Below are positions 9,039-17,246 of a DNA stretch of 64,000 nt, piece by piece (position 1 is the stretch's first letter; every line of letters starts with the position of its first letter). A program made the position numbers and the translations under genes. Under the pieces are notes generated by a model. It saw nothing but the letters and a program-made list of their open reading frames with translations. It did no database searches and was not told the origin of the DNA. This stretch comes from Komarekiella atlantica HA4396-MV6 (GTDB lineage: Bacteria > Cyanobacteriota > Cyanobacteriia > Cyanobacteriales > Nostocaceae): assembly GCA_019359395.1 (NCBI GenBank), contig JAHHHK010000025.1, forward strand, positions 35,552 through 99,551, written 5' to 3'.

Positions 9039-10007
9039 ATGAGTGATCAGATTTACTCCACCTCAAAGCTTAAAACTCAAAACTCAAAACTTTCCATTGC
9101 AATTCTGGGTGCTGGTGCTTGGGGTATGGCTTTGGCAAATCTAGCAGCGGCTAATGGTCATATAGTGCGCGTGTGGTCGCGTCAGGGGTCACAAACCTTG
9201 GAAGCCGTGCTACAAAATGCTCAAATAGTCTTGTCTGCTATTTCGATGAAAGGTGTGAGTGATGTTAGTTCCCAAGTACATTCTTTCGCCCTTTCTCCTG
9301 AGACGATTTTTGTCACAGCGACAAAGGGCTTAGATCCAGAAACCAGATGCACACCGTCGCAAATTTGGCAAACAGCTTTCCCTAATCATCCAGTAGTTGT
9401 TCTGTCAGGGCCCAATTTATCTAAAGAAATAGAACTGGGATTACCAGCTGCAACGGTAGTAGCCAGTAACGTCCCCACTGCGGCGCAACTAGTGCAGCTA
9501 GTATTTTCTTCTCATCTATTTCGGGTATATACCAATCCTGATCCCTTGGGTGTGGAACTAGGGGGAACACTAAAAAATGTAATTGCGATCGCATCGGGTG
9601 TGTGTGATGGCTTGCAACTAGGAACAAATGCCAAAGCTGCTTTAGTTACCCGTGGACTGACAGAAATGGTTCGGATTGGTAATCTCTGGGGTGCAAATAC
9701 GGAAACCTTTTATGGTTTGTCGGGTTTAGGAGATTTGCTAGCAACCTGTAACAGCCCCCTAAGTCGTAATTATCAAGTTGGCTACCAACTAGCTGGTGGT
9801 CAGACACTTACAGAAATTCTCGCAAATTTACAAGGAACCGCTGAAGGAATCAATACCTGCCGAGTTTTGGTGCAAATAGCTCAGCAGCAAAATATTGCTA
9901 TGCCAATTACCGAGCAAGTTTATCGATTACTTCAGAGTGAAGTCTCACCCCAACAAGCACTTGATGAACTGATGCTGCGAAATATCAAACCAGAGTACAA
10001 CTATTAA
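9039..10007 (+). CDS. gpsA: Glycerol-3-phosphate dehydrogenase [NAD(P)+]
   Basis: A 322-residue enzyme reducing dihydroxyacetone phosphate to sn-glycerol 3-phosphate for membrane lipid synthesis. The Rossmann motif GAGAWGMALA is at about 24-33, SGPNLSKEI at about 124-132, and the catalytic Lys lies in GGTLKNVIAIASG. C-terminal GTAEGI and KPEY are typical. The first 17 residues (ending in TQNSKLS) come from a short simple repeat (AAAACTC units), so translation may start slightly later. It is likely co-transcribed with lipA. Confidence 0.93.
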   Translation: MSDQIYSTSKLKTQNSKLSIAILGAGAWGMALANLAAANGHIVRVWSRQGSQTLEAVLQNAQIVLSAISMKGVSDVSSQVHSFALSPETIFVTATKGLDPETRCTPSQIWQTAFPNHPVVVLSGPNLSKEIELGLPAATVVASNVPTAAQLVQLVFSSHLFRVYTNPDPLGVELGGTLKNVIAIASGVCDGLQLGTNAKAALVTRGLTEMVRIGNLWGANTETFYGLSGLGDLLATCNSPLSRNYQVGYQLAGGQTLTEILANLQGTAEGINTCRVLVQIAQQQNIAMPITEQVYRLLQSEVSPQQALDELMLRNIKPEYNY

Positions 10008-10384
10008 TTAGTATTTTTCAGCGCAAACGAACTTACTATCTGACAAGAGGTAAGACACTTGCAAAGAAAAAATCAGCCCAGCCGTATTAGATATATTTTA
10101 GCAAAGCGATGGTTGGATTGATTTTTTTATCTTTTTCTTTAACCTGATTAAATCTTGGGATTAGAGTGCCATTAGGTTATCTAGATACCTGAAGAATTCG
10201 ATTTATTTGGAACGCAGACAAGACTGTTATTTTGCAGTGAATCACTATACAAAAGAGATAAAAATGTAGTTAAGGTATACGATTAGCTGCATAAAGTTTT
10301 ATTTTTTAATTCAGTAGATACTGTTTTAACAATTCAGTAAATATTAGGTTATCACCTACTTAAAAGCAGCTTACATTTATCTTA
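10008..10384. other. Gene-free stretch, 377 bases
   Basis: AT-rich sequence after gpsA. I found no convincing gene, RNA or strong hairpin in it. Confidence 0.6.
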
Positions 10385-10492
10385 ATGTTCTCTGATTGCT
10401 CAGATGTAGCGCCGCAGTACAGAATTTATTTTCAGCTTCTGGTTGAAACATTGTTTCTACAAAATCCTCGCGCAACACGCTTTAAATATCAC

Positions 10493-11152
10493 ATGCGTTA
10501 CTCAAGAGCTACAGTTTTAGCTGTGGTTTTAGTATTTTTCGGGATAATGTCATTAAGTCATACGCCAATCAGTATGATGGCGCATGAAAAAGTAGAACCT
10601 GAGAGGATAGCCAACATGTCATCTTGTGAATCAAACAATCCCAATGCTATTGAAGTTGATGGAATCTGCTTTGAAACCTTAGTGTAAAGTCGGAAGTATA
10701 ATCTTCCAATCTTTGGAGAAGAGACACCGATTAAATTTGGAGTAAGAATTACTAATAACTCATCAACTCCTCATCGATTTGAACTACCTCATTTTGTACC
10801 AGAAATATTAAATCCATATGGAAAGCTTATGGAAATGAGTTTTGGTAGAAATACAACCAAATTTGTAGAAGAGTCAGATATTCCTTTAATTATGTCTGGA
10901 GAAAGTTTGGATTATTGGATGGAAGCGAAATTAAAGTGGTATAGCAAAAAGTGTATTCAGCTTACAGGTTATGCATTGTATGGAGGAATTTTGAGCTTTT
11001 ACGACTTGAAGCAAACTAAATATCAGATTCGGATGAAATATGTCAATGATTTACCCATACGAAAAGTTCGTTTATCTACAGGCTCAAGAAAATACGGCGA
11101 TTTTTGGACTGGTCAAATTACCACAAATTCTGTCAACTTTTGCCTGAGATAA
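10493..11152 (+). pseudogene. Secreted hypothetical protein interrupted by an in-frame TAA
   Basis: A single frame carries an N-terminal signal peptide (MRYSRATVLAVVLVFFGIM..., from ATG 10493; the frame is open from 10385) and continues to 11152. A TAA at 10685-10687 breaks it after ...GICFETLV, and the frame resumes as SRKYNLPIFGEETPIKFG. The second half includes VRITNNSSTPHRFELP and SGESLDYWMEAKL, suggesting a small beta-sandwich extracytoplasmic protein. A single C-to-T change (CAA to TAA) would explain the stop. I do not recognise the family. It sits between gpsA and another broken exported protein gene, so this stretch seems to be decaying. Confidence 0.65.
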
Positions 11153-11255
11153 TTCTAAAAAAACAGTATTTTATCTCTAATTTAAGATGTTTTATCTAGA
11201 TTTAGTTTATTAGAATAGTCAGCTTGTAAAAATGTTTTTCAGGAAGCAGTAAAAG

Positions 11256-12470
11256 ATGAAAATTAAGGAATTAATAGCATTTATCATAGTAGCGTTATTG
11301 ATAGTGACTCTGGAACTCCTTTCTACATCACAGGTGAATCTAAAACTCCTTACGGTTTCTCGGATCAACCTAGTAGAAATGATATTGGATGGGATCATGA
11401 TTGGATTGCAGACCTCTACCTAGCTGAAGAAATAAAAAAACCTGGTAGCAACGTTTCTACAGTTCTGATTTACGGGGGAGTCCGCTGGGGTTGGCATAAC
11501 AAAGTAGACAGAAAGAAAAAAGAGCCTAATCCTGTACCTGGTGCTTGCCCAGTTAACAGTAGTATAGGTATCTGTGATTTTAATAGTTTTTCTGACAATC
11601 TATCCTCCGGTGCTGAAGTAGATAACTTCAAACTGTCAAAACTTACTCCAGGTTCCAAGTTTTATGCCTATATTGACAATGACATACCTGGAAATCGATG
11701 CAATCCAAACACATTGTTAGAAGCATATGATGGGTATGGTTATCGGACAAATGGCGACAGTGATAGTAGTCCAGTAGGAGATGGTTTCGGTTCTGCACTG
11801 ACAGGTTTTGTATCCAGTGATGGCAGCATCAATCTAAAAGTAGGTGCTGCTAATCGTGGTAATCGTGGGGAAGACCGAGGTGACTATGAACTTAATGTTG
11901 CAGTATTCGACGACGAAGCAGATTTTCCGTATGTTGTAGGTAGTAGCGGTGGAGGTGGTGTAGGTAAAGAACGCCCAGGCGGAACTCAACAAAATCCAAT
12001 TCTTCCCAACGCTAAAGAAGGTAACTGGCAAATATTCCACAACGTTCCTGGTTGTCGCTGGTACGATCCACACACTCCCTATGGTTTTGAATTTCAAGCA
12101 CTTGACGACACATTATTTAGTGAGATTCTAGATTTCCCCGTTGCCCCAGATAATCGATTTACTGTTTCAGTAGGAGATAGAATACTGGGCGAATTCGGTG
12201 CGGGAGACAGTGTAGATTTTACATCATTATTTGGTTCTGGTATTTCCAACTTTAAAATCACTGGCATCGATTCCTTGTTTGGTTCAACAGAAGAAACAGC
12301 TATTCCCCATTCAACTAGCATTTAACGACCGTATGAGTAGTTTCAAAATGCGCCCATTTTCTCAAGAAAGTTCTCCTCAGTCTGTTCCTGAATCCACATA
12401 TGCATTTGGATTATTAGCACTCAGCGCGTGGGGTACAGTGAAAGCGCTAAAAATTAGATTTGACAAGTAA
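11256..12470 (+). pseudogene. PEP-CTERM exported protein with two frameshifts
   Basis: The signal peptide begins at ATG 11256 (MKIKELIAFIIVALL) in one frame. The body runs in a second frame from about 11282 to 12325 (DSDSGTPFYITGES ... FGSALTGFVSSDGSINL ... NRFTVSVGDRILGEFGAG). The C-terminal sorting signal is back in the first frame to 12470 (SVPESTYAFGLLALSAWG then a basic tail). The 3' shift maps to the CCCC run at about 12303: removing one C joins ...TAIP to IQLAFNDRM. The 5' shift lies near 11285-11300. The body resembles bacterial extracellular beta-sandwich/pre-peptidase-type modules, but I do not name it. PEP-CTERM proteins are sorted by exosortase; none is visible in this window. The O-antigen-ligase-like gene starts 2 bases after. 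Confidence 0.7.
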
Positions 12471-12472
12471 CC

Positions 12473-13753
12473 GTGAACCGTCTCTACACACTGCTATTTT
12501 CCCTCAGCATCATTCTCATCAACCCAATCGGTGCAATGCGCGGGGAAATCTGGACTCAACCAAAAGTATTTGCCATTAGCCTTATCTGCATACTCAACTT
12601 TTTAATCCTCTGGTCAGACAGGGAAAACCTAAAGCTGCCTCAAAGTTGTAAAATCAGCAGACTACTGTGGGAAATATTTTTGGGAATTGGGTTAATTGCA
12701 ACTCTCGCTAGTCCTTTCCCCTGGCGTTCCCTATTCGGTCAAGAACAGATGGGCGATGGCTTGCTGTACTGGCTGCTCATTGCTATCTTCACTCTCAGCA
12801 ATAGCTTGCTGTTAAGGCTGCATCCAGAACTAGCCCGTTCTCAACTACAAGGTTTAGTAATTGGCGGAGTCATCCTTGCCCTGAGCATCTTTCCCCAAGC
12901 CATTAACTGGCGCATTGACTACACAGCCACAACAGGGCAGCTAATACAAGACAACATCTTACGGAGTACAATTTTCCAAAATCAGCAACCAATAGGTTTA
13001 TATTCCCATCGGGGTCATGCGTCATTTGTCTTAGCAGCAGTGGCAATTATGACATTTGTAGGTTGGCAGTGGCAATGGATAGACACACCAAAAGCTGCAA
13101 TTGCTAGCATCTTGATTATCCCAGCTTTGCTGCTCACTCAAACCAGGGCGGGATTATTAGCCTTATTAGCAGCGAGTATCTACTTATTAGGACGCCAGCA
13201 TTATAAGCTTTTAGTCTCAGCAACGCTCGTGTGTCTGCTCGTCATTGGCATCACTACCAGCACCAGACAAATCAATAATTTCCCTTTAATTAAACAAATC
13301 ACGTCCGACCGGGTTTATCTGTGGGAAATGGCCAACTATGGAATCAGTCAGCGTCCTTTACTCGGATGGGGTATGAATGGCTTCGGCGCAGCTTATCCCA
13401 ATGTGCGCCACAGTAGAACAATAGCTAAAGTTACTCGCTTGGGTGACTTTAGTTTCGACTATCAAGACAAAAACGGGCAAATGCAAACAAGACAACTACC
13501 CACAACCAAGGCACATAATCTAATTTTAGATACAACTTTATCGGTAGGCTTACTGGGAATGGCATCCTATCTGGGGCTGTTAGGATGGTGTCTATGGCGG
13601 GTTATCAAATCACCTTACCGTGGGATTGAAGCAGTCTTTATTGCCTACCTTGTCTTTACCTTCACCTGGTTTGAGTGCGCCCAATTTACGCATCTAGCTT
13701 GGTGGTCACTTAGTATATGTGGAATGTCCCGTGTCCTGAAAATCACCCCTTAA
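12473..13753 (+). CDS. O-antigen ligase/polymerase-like membrane protein (Wzy_C type)
   Basis: A 426-residue protein with about ten or more hydrophobic segments. The central motif TRAGLLALLAASIYLL is followed by a periplasmic loop with RVYLWEMANYGI, RPLLGWGMNGFG and KAHNLILDTTLSVGLLG. This is the layout of the O-antigen ligase/Wzy polymerase family, which joins lipid-linked glycans in the outer leaflet of the inner membrane. It starts at GTG 12473, 2 bases after the end of the PEP-CTERM gene, suggesting one transcript and a possible role in glycosylating the exported protein. Such Wzy-like genes next to PEP-CTERM genes are known, but the substrate here is inference. Confidence 0.8.
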   Translation: MNRLYTLLFSLSIILINPIGAMRGEIWTQPKVFAISLICILNFLILWSDRENLKLPQSCKISRLLWEIFLGIGLIATLASPFPWRSLFGQEQMGDGLLYWLLIAIFTLSNSLLLRLHPELARSQLQGLVIGGVILALSIFPQAINWRIDYTATTGQLIQDNILRSTIFQNQQPIGLYSHRGHASFVLAAVAIMTFVGWQWQWIDTPKAAIASILIIPALLLTQTRAGLLALLAASIYLLGRQHYKLLVSATLVCLLVIGITTSTRQINNFPLIKQITSDRVYLWEMANYGISQRPLLGWGMNGFGAAYPNVRHSRTIAKVTRLGDFSFDYQDKNGQMQTRQLPTTKAHNLILDTTLSVGLLGMASYLGLLGWCLWRVIKSPYRGIEAVFIAYLVFTFTWFECAQFTHLAWWSLSICGMSRVLKITP

Positions 13754-14739
13754 AAGCGCCACCATCATCTGTTTGCTGTGTCTATATATTGGGCAGTACT
13801 CAGCCAAAGCCAGAGCCACAATGGACGCAATAAATGGAAGTGGAGTTTCAGGCGCAAAGTCACCGCAGTTCACCATTCATCTGCTCGCCACAATGGACGC
13901 AATAAATGGAAGCGGAGTTTCAGGCGCGTTTCCAACAAGCAATTACAAAATTTGTAGGCAGTAATTACCGTTCGACAGCTTTTGAGAACGAAAAAAGGTT
14001 TTGTTCTAGAGCGATAATGGACTTTCTTGCGGGTAATCAAAAAAGGCGATCGCTTTTTTATAATCTGAAGACGCTGATGCTGATAGAATGCTCACACCTT
14101 GGAAATTGACTTTTATTGATCGCGTGTAAAACCCCATCCCCTTGTTGGTGGCAGGGCTGCCTCGTTCAATCTCCCTAAAAATCTCAGCGAAAAAAAAGGG
14201 TTGTTGACTTTTGTCTGACGTAGGGTAGCAGTACTAATGAGAATAGTTAATCAGCAATTAGCTGAGAGTCAAATTTTTGGCGTTATTACTAATCTGTTCT
14301 CAATAATCTATTAGCTATACTTATTTCCGAATATTCTCTAGGGAAAAATTGTAAATCGTCAGGAAATTACTTTTATAGCCATGTAAATATGACTATGCCA
14401 ATTATAAGCATGATTTTTACTGAAATATGTTTATACATAGTTACAAAAATAACACCAAAAACCAGTCAAAGTTGAACTATTGACTAGGTAGCTTGGAATT
14501 TAAAACCTAGCTGTAGATTTGAATAGCTATTGGTTCAATCAAAAGCTTAGTAGTTAATTAAGTTCAGTAATACTGTATCTAATAAAACCATTGCATATAT
14601 TTTCAAAAAAAACTGTAATGGAATCATTAACCGTGTTAGTTCATCTTGAATCACGGGAACAATAGCAACAGTTAAATAGCTGAACGTAATCTTAGCTGAC
14701 CGTAATCTATTGTTACCTGGAGCCATTGAGACGATCCCT
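13754..14739. other. Long leader/intergenic region before sigC
   Basis: It contains the 41-base direct repeat annotated separately at its left end, then about 600 bases of AT-rich sequence likely to hold sigC promoters and a long 5' leader. Two short frames at 13773-13964 and 13906-14109 overlap the repeat and lack recognisable protein features. A TTGACT near 14205 followed by GTAGCA is a weak promoter candidate only. Confidence 0.5.
13815..13927. repeat. 41-base direct repeat, two copies 72 bases apart
   Basis: Copies at 13815-13855 and 13887-13927 begin GCCACAATGGACGC and end AGTTTCAGGCGC, with one mismatch (AAGT versus AAGC). No coding role is evident. Confidence 0.8.
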
Positions 14740-15990
14740 ATGCCAGCAACATCTTTTTACGCAGATGCCGCCTACAATACCCAAAAGTCCCGACAGGTCT
14801 TAGATCCGGATCTCACGATTGATGACAGTGAGTTACCGGTAGATGATCTACACGAGTTGGAGATGGCTTCTGTTGACCCTGTTAACTTTGCTGCTAACAC
14901 TAACCGTCGCAGTACTGACCTGGTACGTCTATATCTTCAGGAAATTGGTCGGGTTCGGTTGTTAGGGCGGGATGAAGAGGTTTCAGAAGCCCAAAAAGTC
15001 CAGCGCTACTTGCGGATGCGAATAGTACTTGCTAATGCCGCAAAACAAGGGGATGAAGTGATTTCACCCTATCTCCGATTAGTTGAAGTTCAGGAGCGTC
15101 TAGCCTCTGAACTGGGACATCGCCCCTCGTTAGAAAGGTGGGCTGCCACTGCTGGCGTGATGGTATCGGATCTCAGACCGACTTTAGCAGATGGCAAACG
15201 TCGCTGGGCGGAAATTGCCAAGTTGACAGTAGAAGAACTGGAGCAAATTCAGTCTCAAGGACTCCAGGCAAAAGAACACATGATTAAGGCTAATCTTCGC
15301 CTAGTTGTGTCTGTTGCTAAGAAGTATCAAAATCGCGGCTTGGAATTGTTGGATTTAGTCCAAGAAGGCACATTAGGTTTAGAGCGAGCTGTGGAGAAAT
15401 TTGACCCAACCAAGGGTTATCGCTTTAGTACTTATGCCTACTGGTGGATTCGTCAGGGAATTACACGAGCGATCGCTACTTCTAGCCGCACGATCCGCCT
15501 ACCTGTTCATATTACAGAAAAGCTGAACAAAATCAAAAAAGCTCAACGCAAAATTGCTCAAGAAAAAGGTCGCACCCCTACCTTAGAAGATTTAGCAACT
15601 GAGTTAGAAATGACACCTACGCAAGTACGGGAAGTTTTGTTACGGGTTCCTCGCTCCGTTTCTCTAGAAACCAAGGTAGGAAAGGATAAAGACACAGAGT
15701 TAGGTGAACTACTCGAAACCGACAGTGTAACCCCAGAAGAGATGTTAATGCGAGAATCTTTACAAAGAGATTTGCATCATCTTTTGTCTGATTTAACTAG
15801 CCGGGAGCGCGACGTGATTCTGATGCGGTTTGGTTTAGCAGATGGTCATCCTTACTCATTAGCAGAAATTGGACGTGCTCTCGATTTATCGCGGGAGCGG
15901 GTACGACAAATTGAGTCTAAAGCATTGCAAAAACTGCGCCAACCAAAGCGACGTAACCTCATCCGCGACTACTTGGAGTCTTTAAGTTAG
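14740..15990 (+). CDS. sigC: Group 2 RNA polymerase sigma-70 factor SigC
   Basis: A 416-residue sigma factor from ATG 14740 (MPATSFYADAAYN). Region 1.2 holds STDLVRLYLQEIGRV. Region 2 has HMIKANLRLVVSVAKKYQNRGL, split here only by its functional parts (NLRLVV, then YRFSTYAYWWIRQ for -10 recognition and melting). Region 3 has LPVHITEKLNKI and region 4 has LAEIGRALDLSRERVRQIE for the -35. It lacks the long region 1.1 of primary sigma factors, as group 2 members do. The N-terminus, length and location upstream of furA on the same strand fit Anabaena SigC, linked to early heterocyst development and nitrogen response in that organism. The upstream TTG at 14710 is a less likely start. Confidence 0.85.
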   Translation: MPATSFYADAAYNTQKSRQVLDPDLTIDDSELPVDDLHELEMASVDPVNFAANTNRRSTDLVRLYLQEIGRVRLLGRDEEVSEAQKVQRYLRMRIVLANAAKQGDEVISPYLRLVEVQERLASELGHRPSLERWAATAGVMVSDLRPTLADGKRRWAEIAKLTVEELEQIQSQGLQAKEHMIKANLRLVVSVAKKYQNRGLELLDLVQEGTLGLERAVEKFDPTKGYRFSTYAYWWIRQGITRAIATSSRTIRLPVHITEKLNKIKKAQRKIAQEKGRTPTLEDLATELEMTPTQVREVLLRVPRSVSLETKVGKDKDTELGELLETDSVTPEEMLMRESLQRDLHHLLSDLTSRERDVILMRFGLADGHPYSLAEIGRALDLSRERVRQIESKALQKLRQPKRRNLIRDYLESLS

Positions 15991-15995
15991 TCAAT

Positions 15996-16378
15996 AGTCA
16001 TTTGTCATTTGTCATCTGTTACCCCTTCGGGGTGATGCCTCCGGCACGCCTGCCGTAGGATGCCCAAAGGGCTGTAAGGCGAACGCCAGTCCACAAGGGC
16101 GGCAAAGCCCTTACGGGTTCAGCAGTCCCTCTACTTGGGGAGACCCCAAGATCGGGCTGCTTCACCGCACGTGTGGCTGGTCTCACAAAGTTGAGCCAGT
16201 CGCAAGGGAAAGGGTTAAGAGACTTGTGCGTTAGCGTAGCGGTAGCGACGCAGGAGCGTCACTGGTGTCTGTTCGCCGATTCGCCTTTAGGCATTGCCGT
16301 AGGGCAGTCGGCGCACCCTGCGAGAACGCCTAAAGACTTTGCACTTTGTCATTAGAAAACTGCAAATGACAAATGACT
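15996..16378. repeat. Intergenic repeat element with 16-base perfect inverted ends
   Basis: AGTCATTTGTCATTTG at 15996-16011 is the exact reverse complement of CAAATGACAAATGACT at 16363-16378. The roughly 350 bases between are GC-rich, with short palindromic modules (CCCCTTCGGGG, GGGCTTTGCCGCCC-like). No transposase. Looks like a MITE-like or composite Nostoc repeat. Confidence 0.65.
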
Positions 16379-16407
16379 AAGGACAATTAACTGATTTGAT
16401 CCCCAAA

Positions 16408-16433
16408 GCTATAGCCTCTTAAGAGGCTATAGC
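16408..16433. terminator. Perfect 26-base palindrome between sigC and furA
   Basis: Two 13-base arms, GCTATAGCCTCTT and its exact complement, meet without a loop. No T-run follows on either strand. It may terminate sigC transcripts, be a protein-binding site, or form a cruciform. Function is open. Confidence 0.45.
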
Positions 16434-16582
16434 AAATTATTTGCATTTAATTTAACCAAAGTATCTCCAGGCTTATTCTCAGGATATGTTGAGGATGGGG
16501 ATTATGTATTATCTAATTTCTTATTAAGATTTCATTAATTGTACTTGAGTATTTAGCAAAGCTTATCAATAAGCAATGATTG

Positions 16583-16612
16583 TTGCAAATTGCCCAAAAT
16601 ATTTGTTATATT
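16583..16612 (+). promoter_or_regulatory. Candidate furA promoter
   Basis: TTGCAA (16583-16588), 18-base spacer, TATATT (16607-16612), 33 bases before the furA ATG. The AT-rich region around 16510-16550 (ATTAAGATTTCATTAATT) resembles the loose iron-box composition bound by FurA, so autoregulation is plausible but not shown. Confidence 0.45.
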
Positions 16613-16645
16613 CTCAACTAACAAGCTTTGTTGAGAAAAATTAGT

Positions 16646-17101
16646 ATGACTGTCTACACAACTACTTCACTTAAGGCAGAACTAAATGAGCGAGGCTGGC
16701 GTTTAACTCCCCAGCGCGAAACAATTTTACACATTTTCCAGGAACTTCCACAAGGTGAACATCTCAGTGCGGAAGATCTTTATCACCGTCTAGAAACTGA
16801 CGGTGAAGGAATAAGTCTGTCAACTATCTATCGGACTTTAAAGTTGATGGCAAGAATGGGAATTCTGCGGGAATTAGAACTGGGAGAGGGACATAAGCAT
16901 TATGAACTCAACCAGCCCTACCCACATCATCACCATCACCTGATCTGTGTTAGGTGTAACTCAACTATCGAGTTCAAAAACGACTCTATTTTAAAAATTG
17001 GAGCTAAAACTGCACAAAAAGAAGGTTTTCATCTGCTTGATTGTCAAATGACAATCCATGCGGTTTGTCCCAAGTGCCAACGAGCACTGATGCCGCTTTA
17101 G
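16646..17101 (+). CDS. furA: Ferric uptake regulator FurA
   Basis: A 151-residue Fur protein from ATG 16646. The winged helix carries LTPQRETILHIF and STIYRTLKLMARMGIL. The dimerisation/metal part has the His cluster PHHHHH, CVRC at 101-104, Cys133, and CPKC at 141-144. The length and all five Cys positions equal those I recall for Anabaena FurA, where the Cys141-Pro pair also binds heme. It represses iron uptake and siderophore genes when iron is sufficient and has many other targets. Neighbours sigC upstream and a convergent peptidoglycan-binding gene match the Anabaena locus. FurB/Zur is shorter and PerR/FurC has a different Cys layout, so FurA is the best choice. The TTG at 16628 is an unlikely start. 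Confidence 0.9.
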   Translation: MTVYTTTSLKAELNERGWRLTPQRETILHIFQELPQGEHLSAEDLYHRLETDGEGISLSTIYRTLKLMARMGILRELELGEGHKHYELNQPYPHHHHHLICVRCNSTIEFKNDSILKIGAKTAQKEGFHLLDCQMTIHAVCPKCQRALMPL

Positions 17102-17223
17102 TTCTTGAGTGGGATAACAATGCGAAACTACTCAATTAACCAAATAAGTGGAATTTTGAGCAATTTGTATTCGCTGTTATCGGAGGCAAATAACCATTTG
17201 GGAACTCATGCTAGCAACTCCTA

Positions 17224-17246
17224 AGCGGATGCTAAAAGCGTCCGCT
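17224..17246. terminator. Hairpin at the end of the peptidoglycan-binding gene
   Basis: AGCGGATGC and GCGTCCGCT pair over nine bases (one G-T) around a TAAAA loop. The hairpin spans the stop codon of the minus-strand gene. No strong U-run follows in either direction, so termination may be leaky. Confidence 0.45.

Larger units (their letters stand above)
15991..16645. other. Intergenic region between sigC and furA
   Basis: It holds a repeat element with inverted ends (15996-16378), a long perfect palindrome (16408-16433) and the probable furA promoter (16583-16612). A short frame at 16173-16355 lies inside the repeat and is not considered a gene. Confidence 0.6.

Noticed and set aside
16173..16355. 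60-codon frame between sigC and furA
   Set aside because: Lies entirely inside the repeat element with inverted ends.
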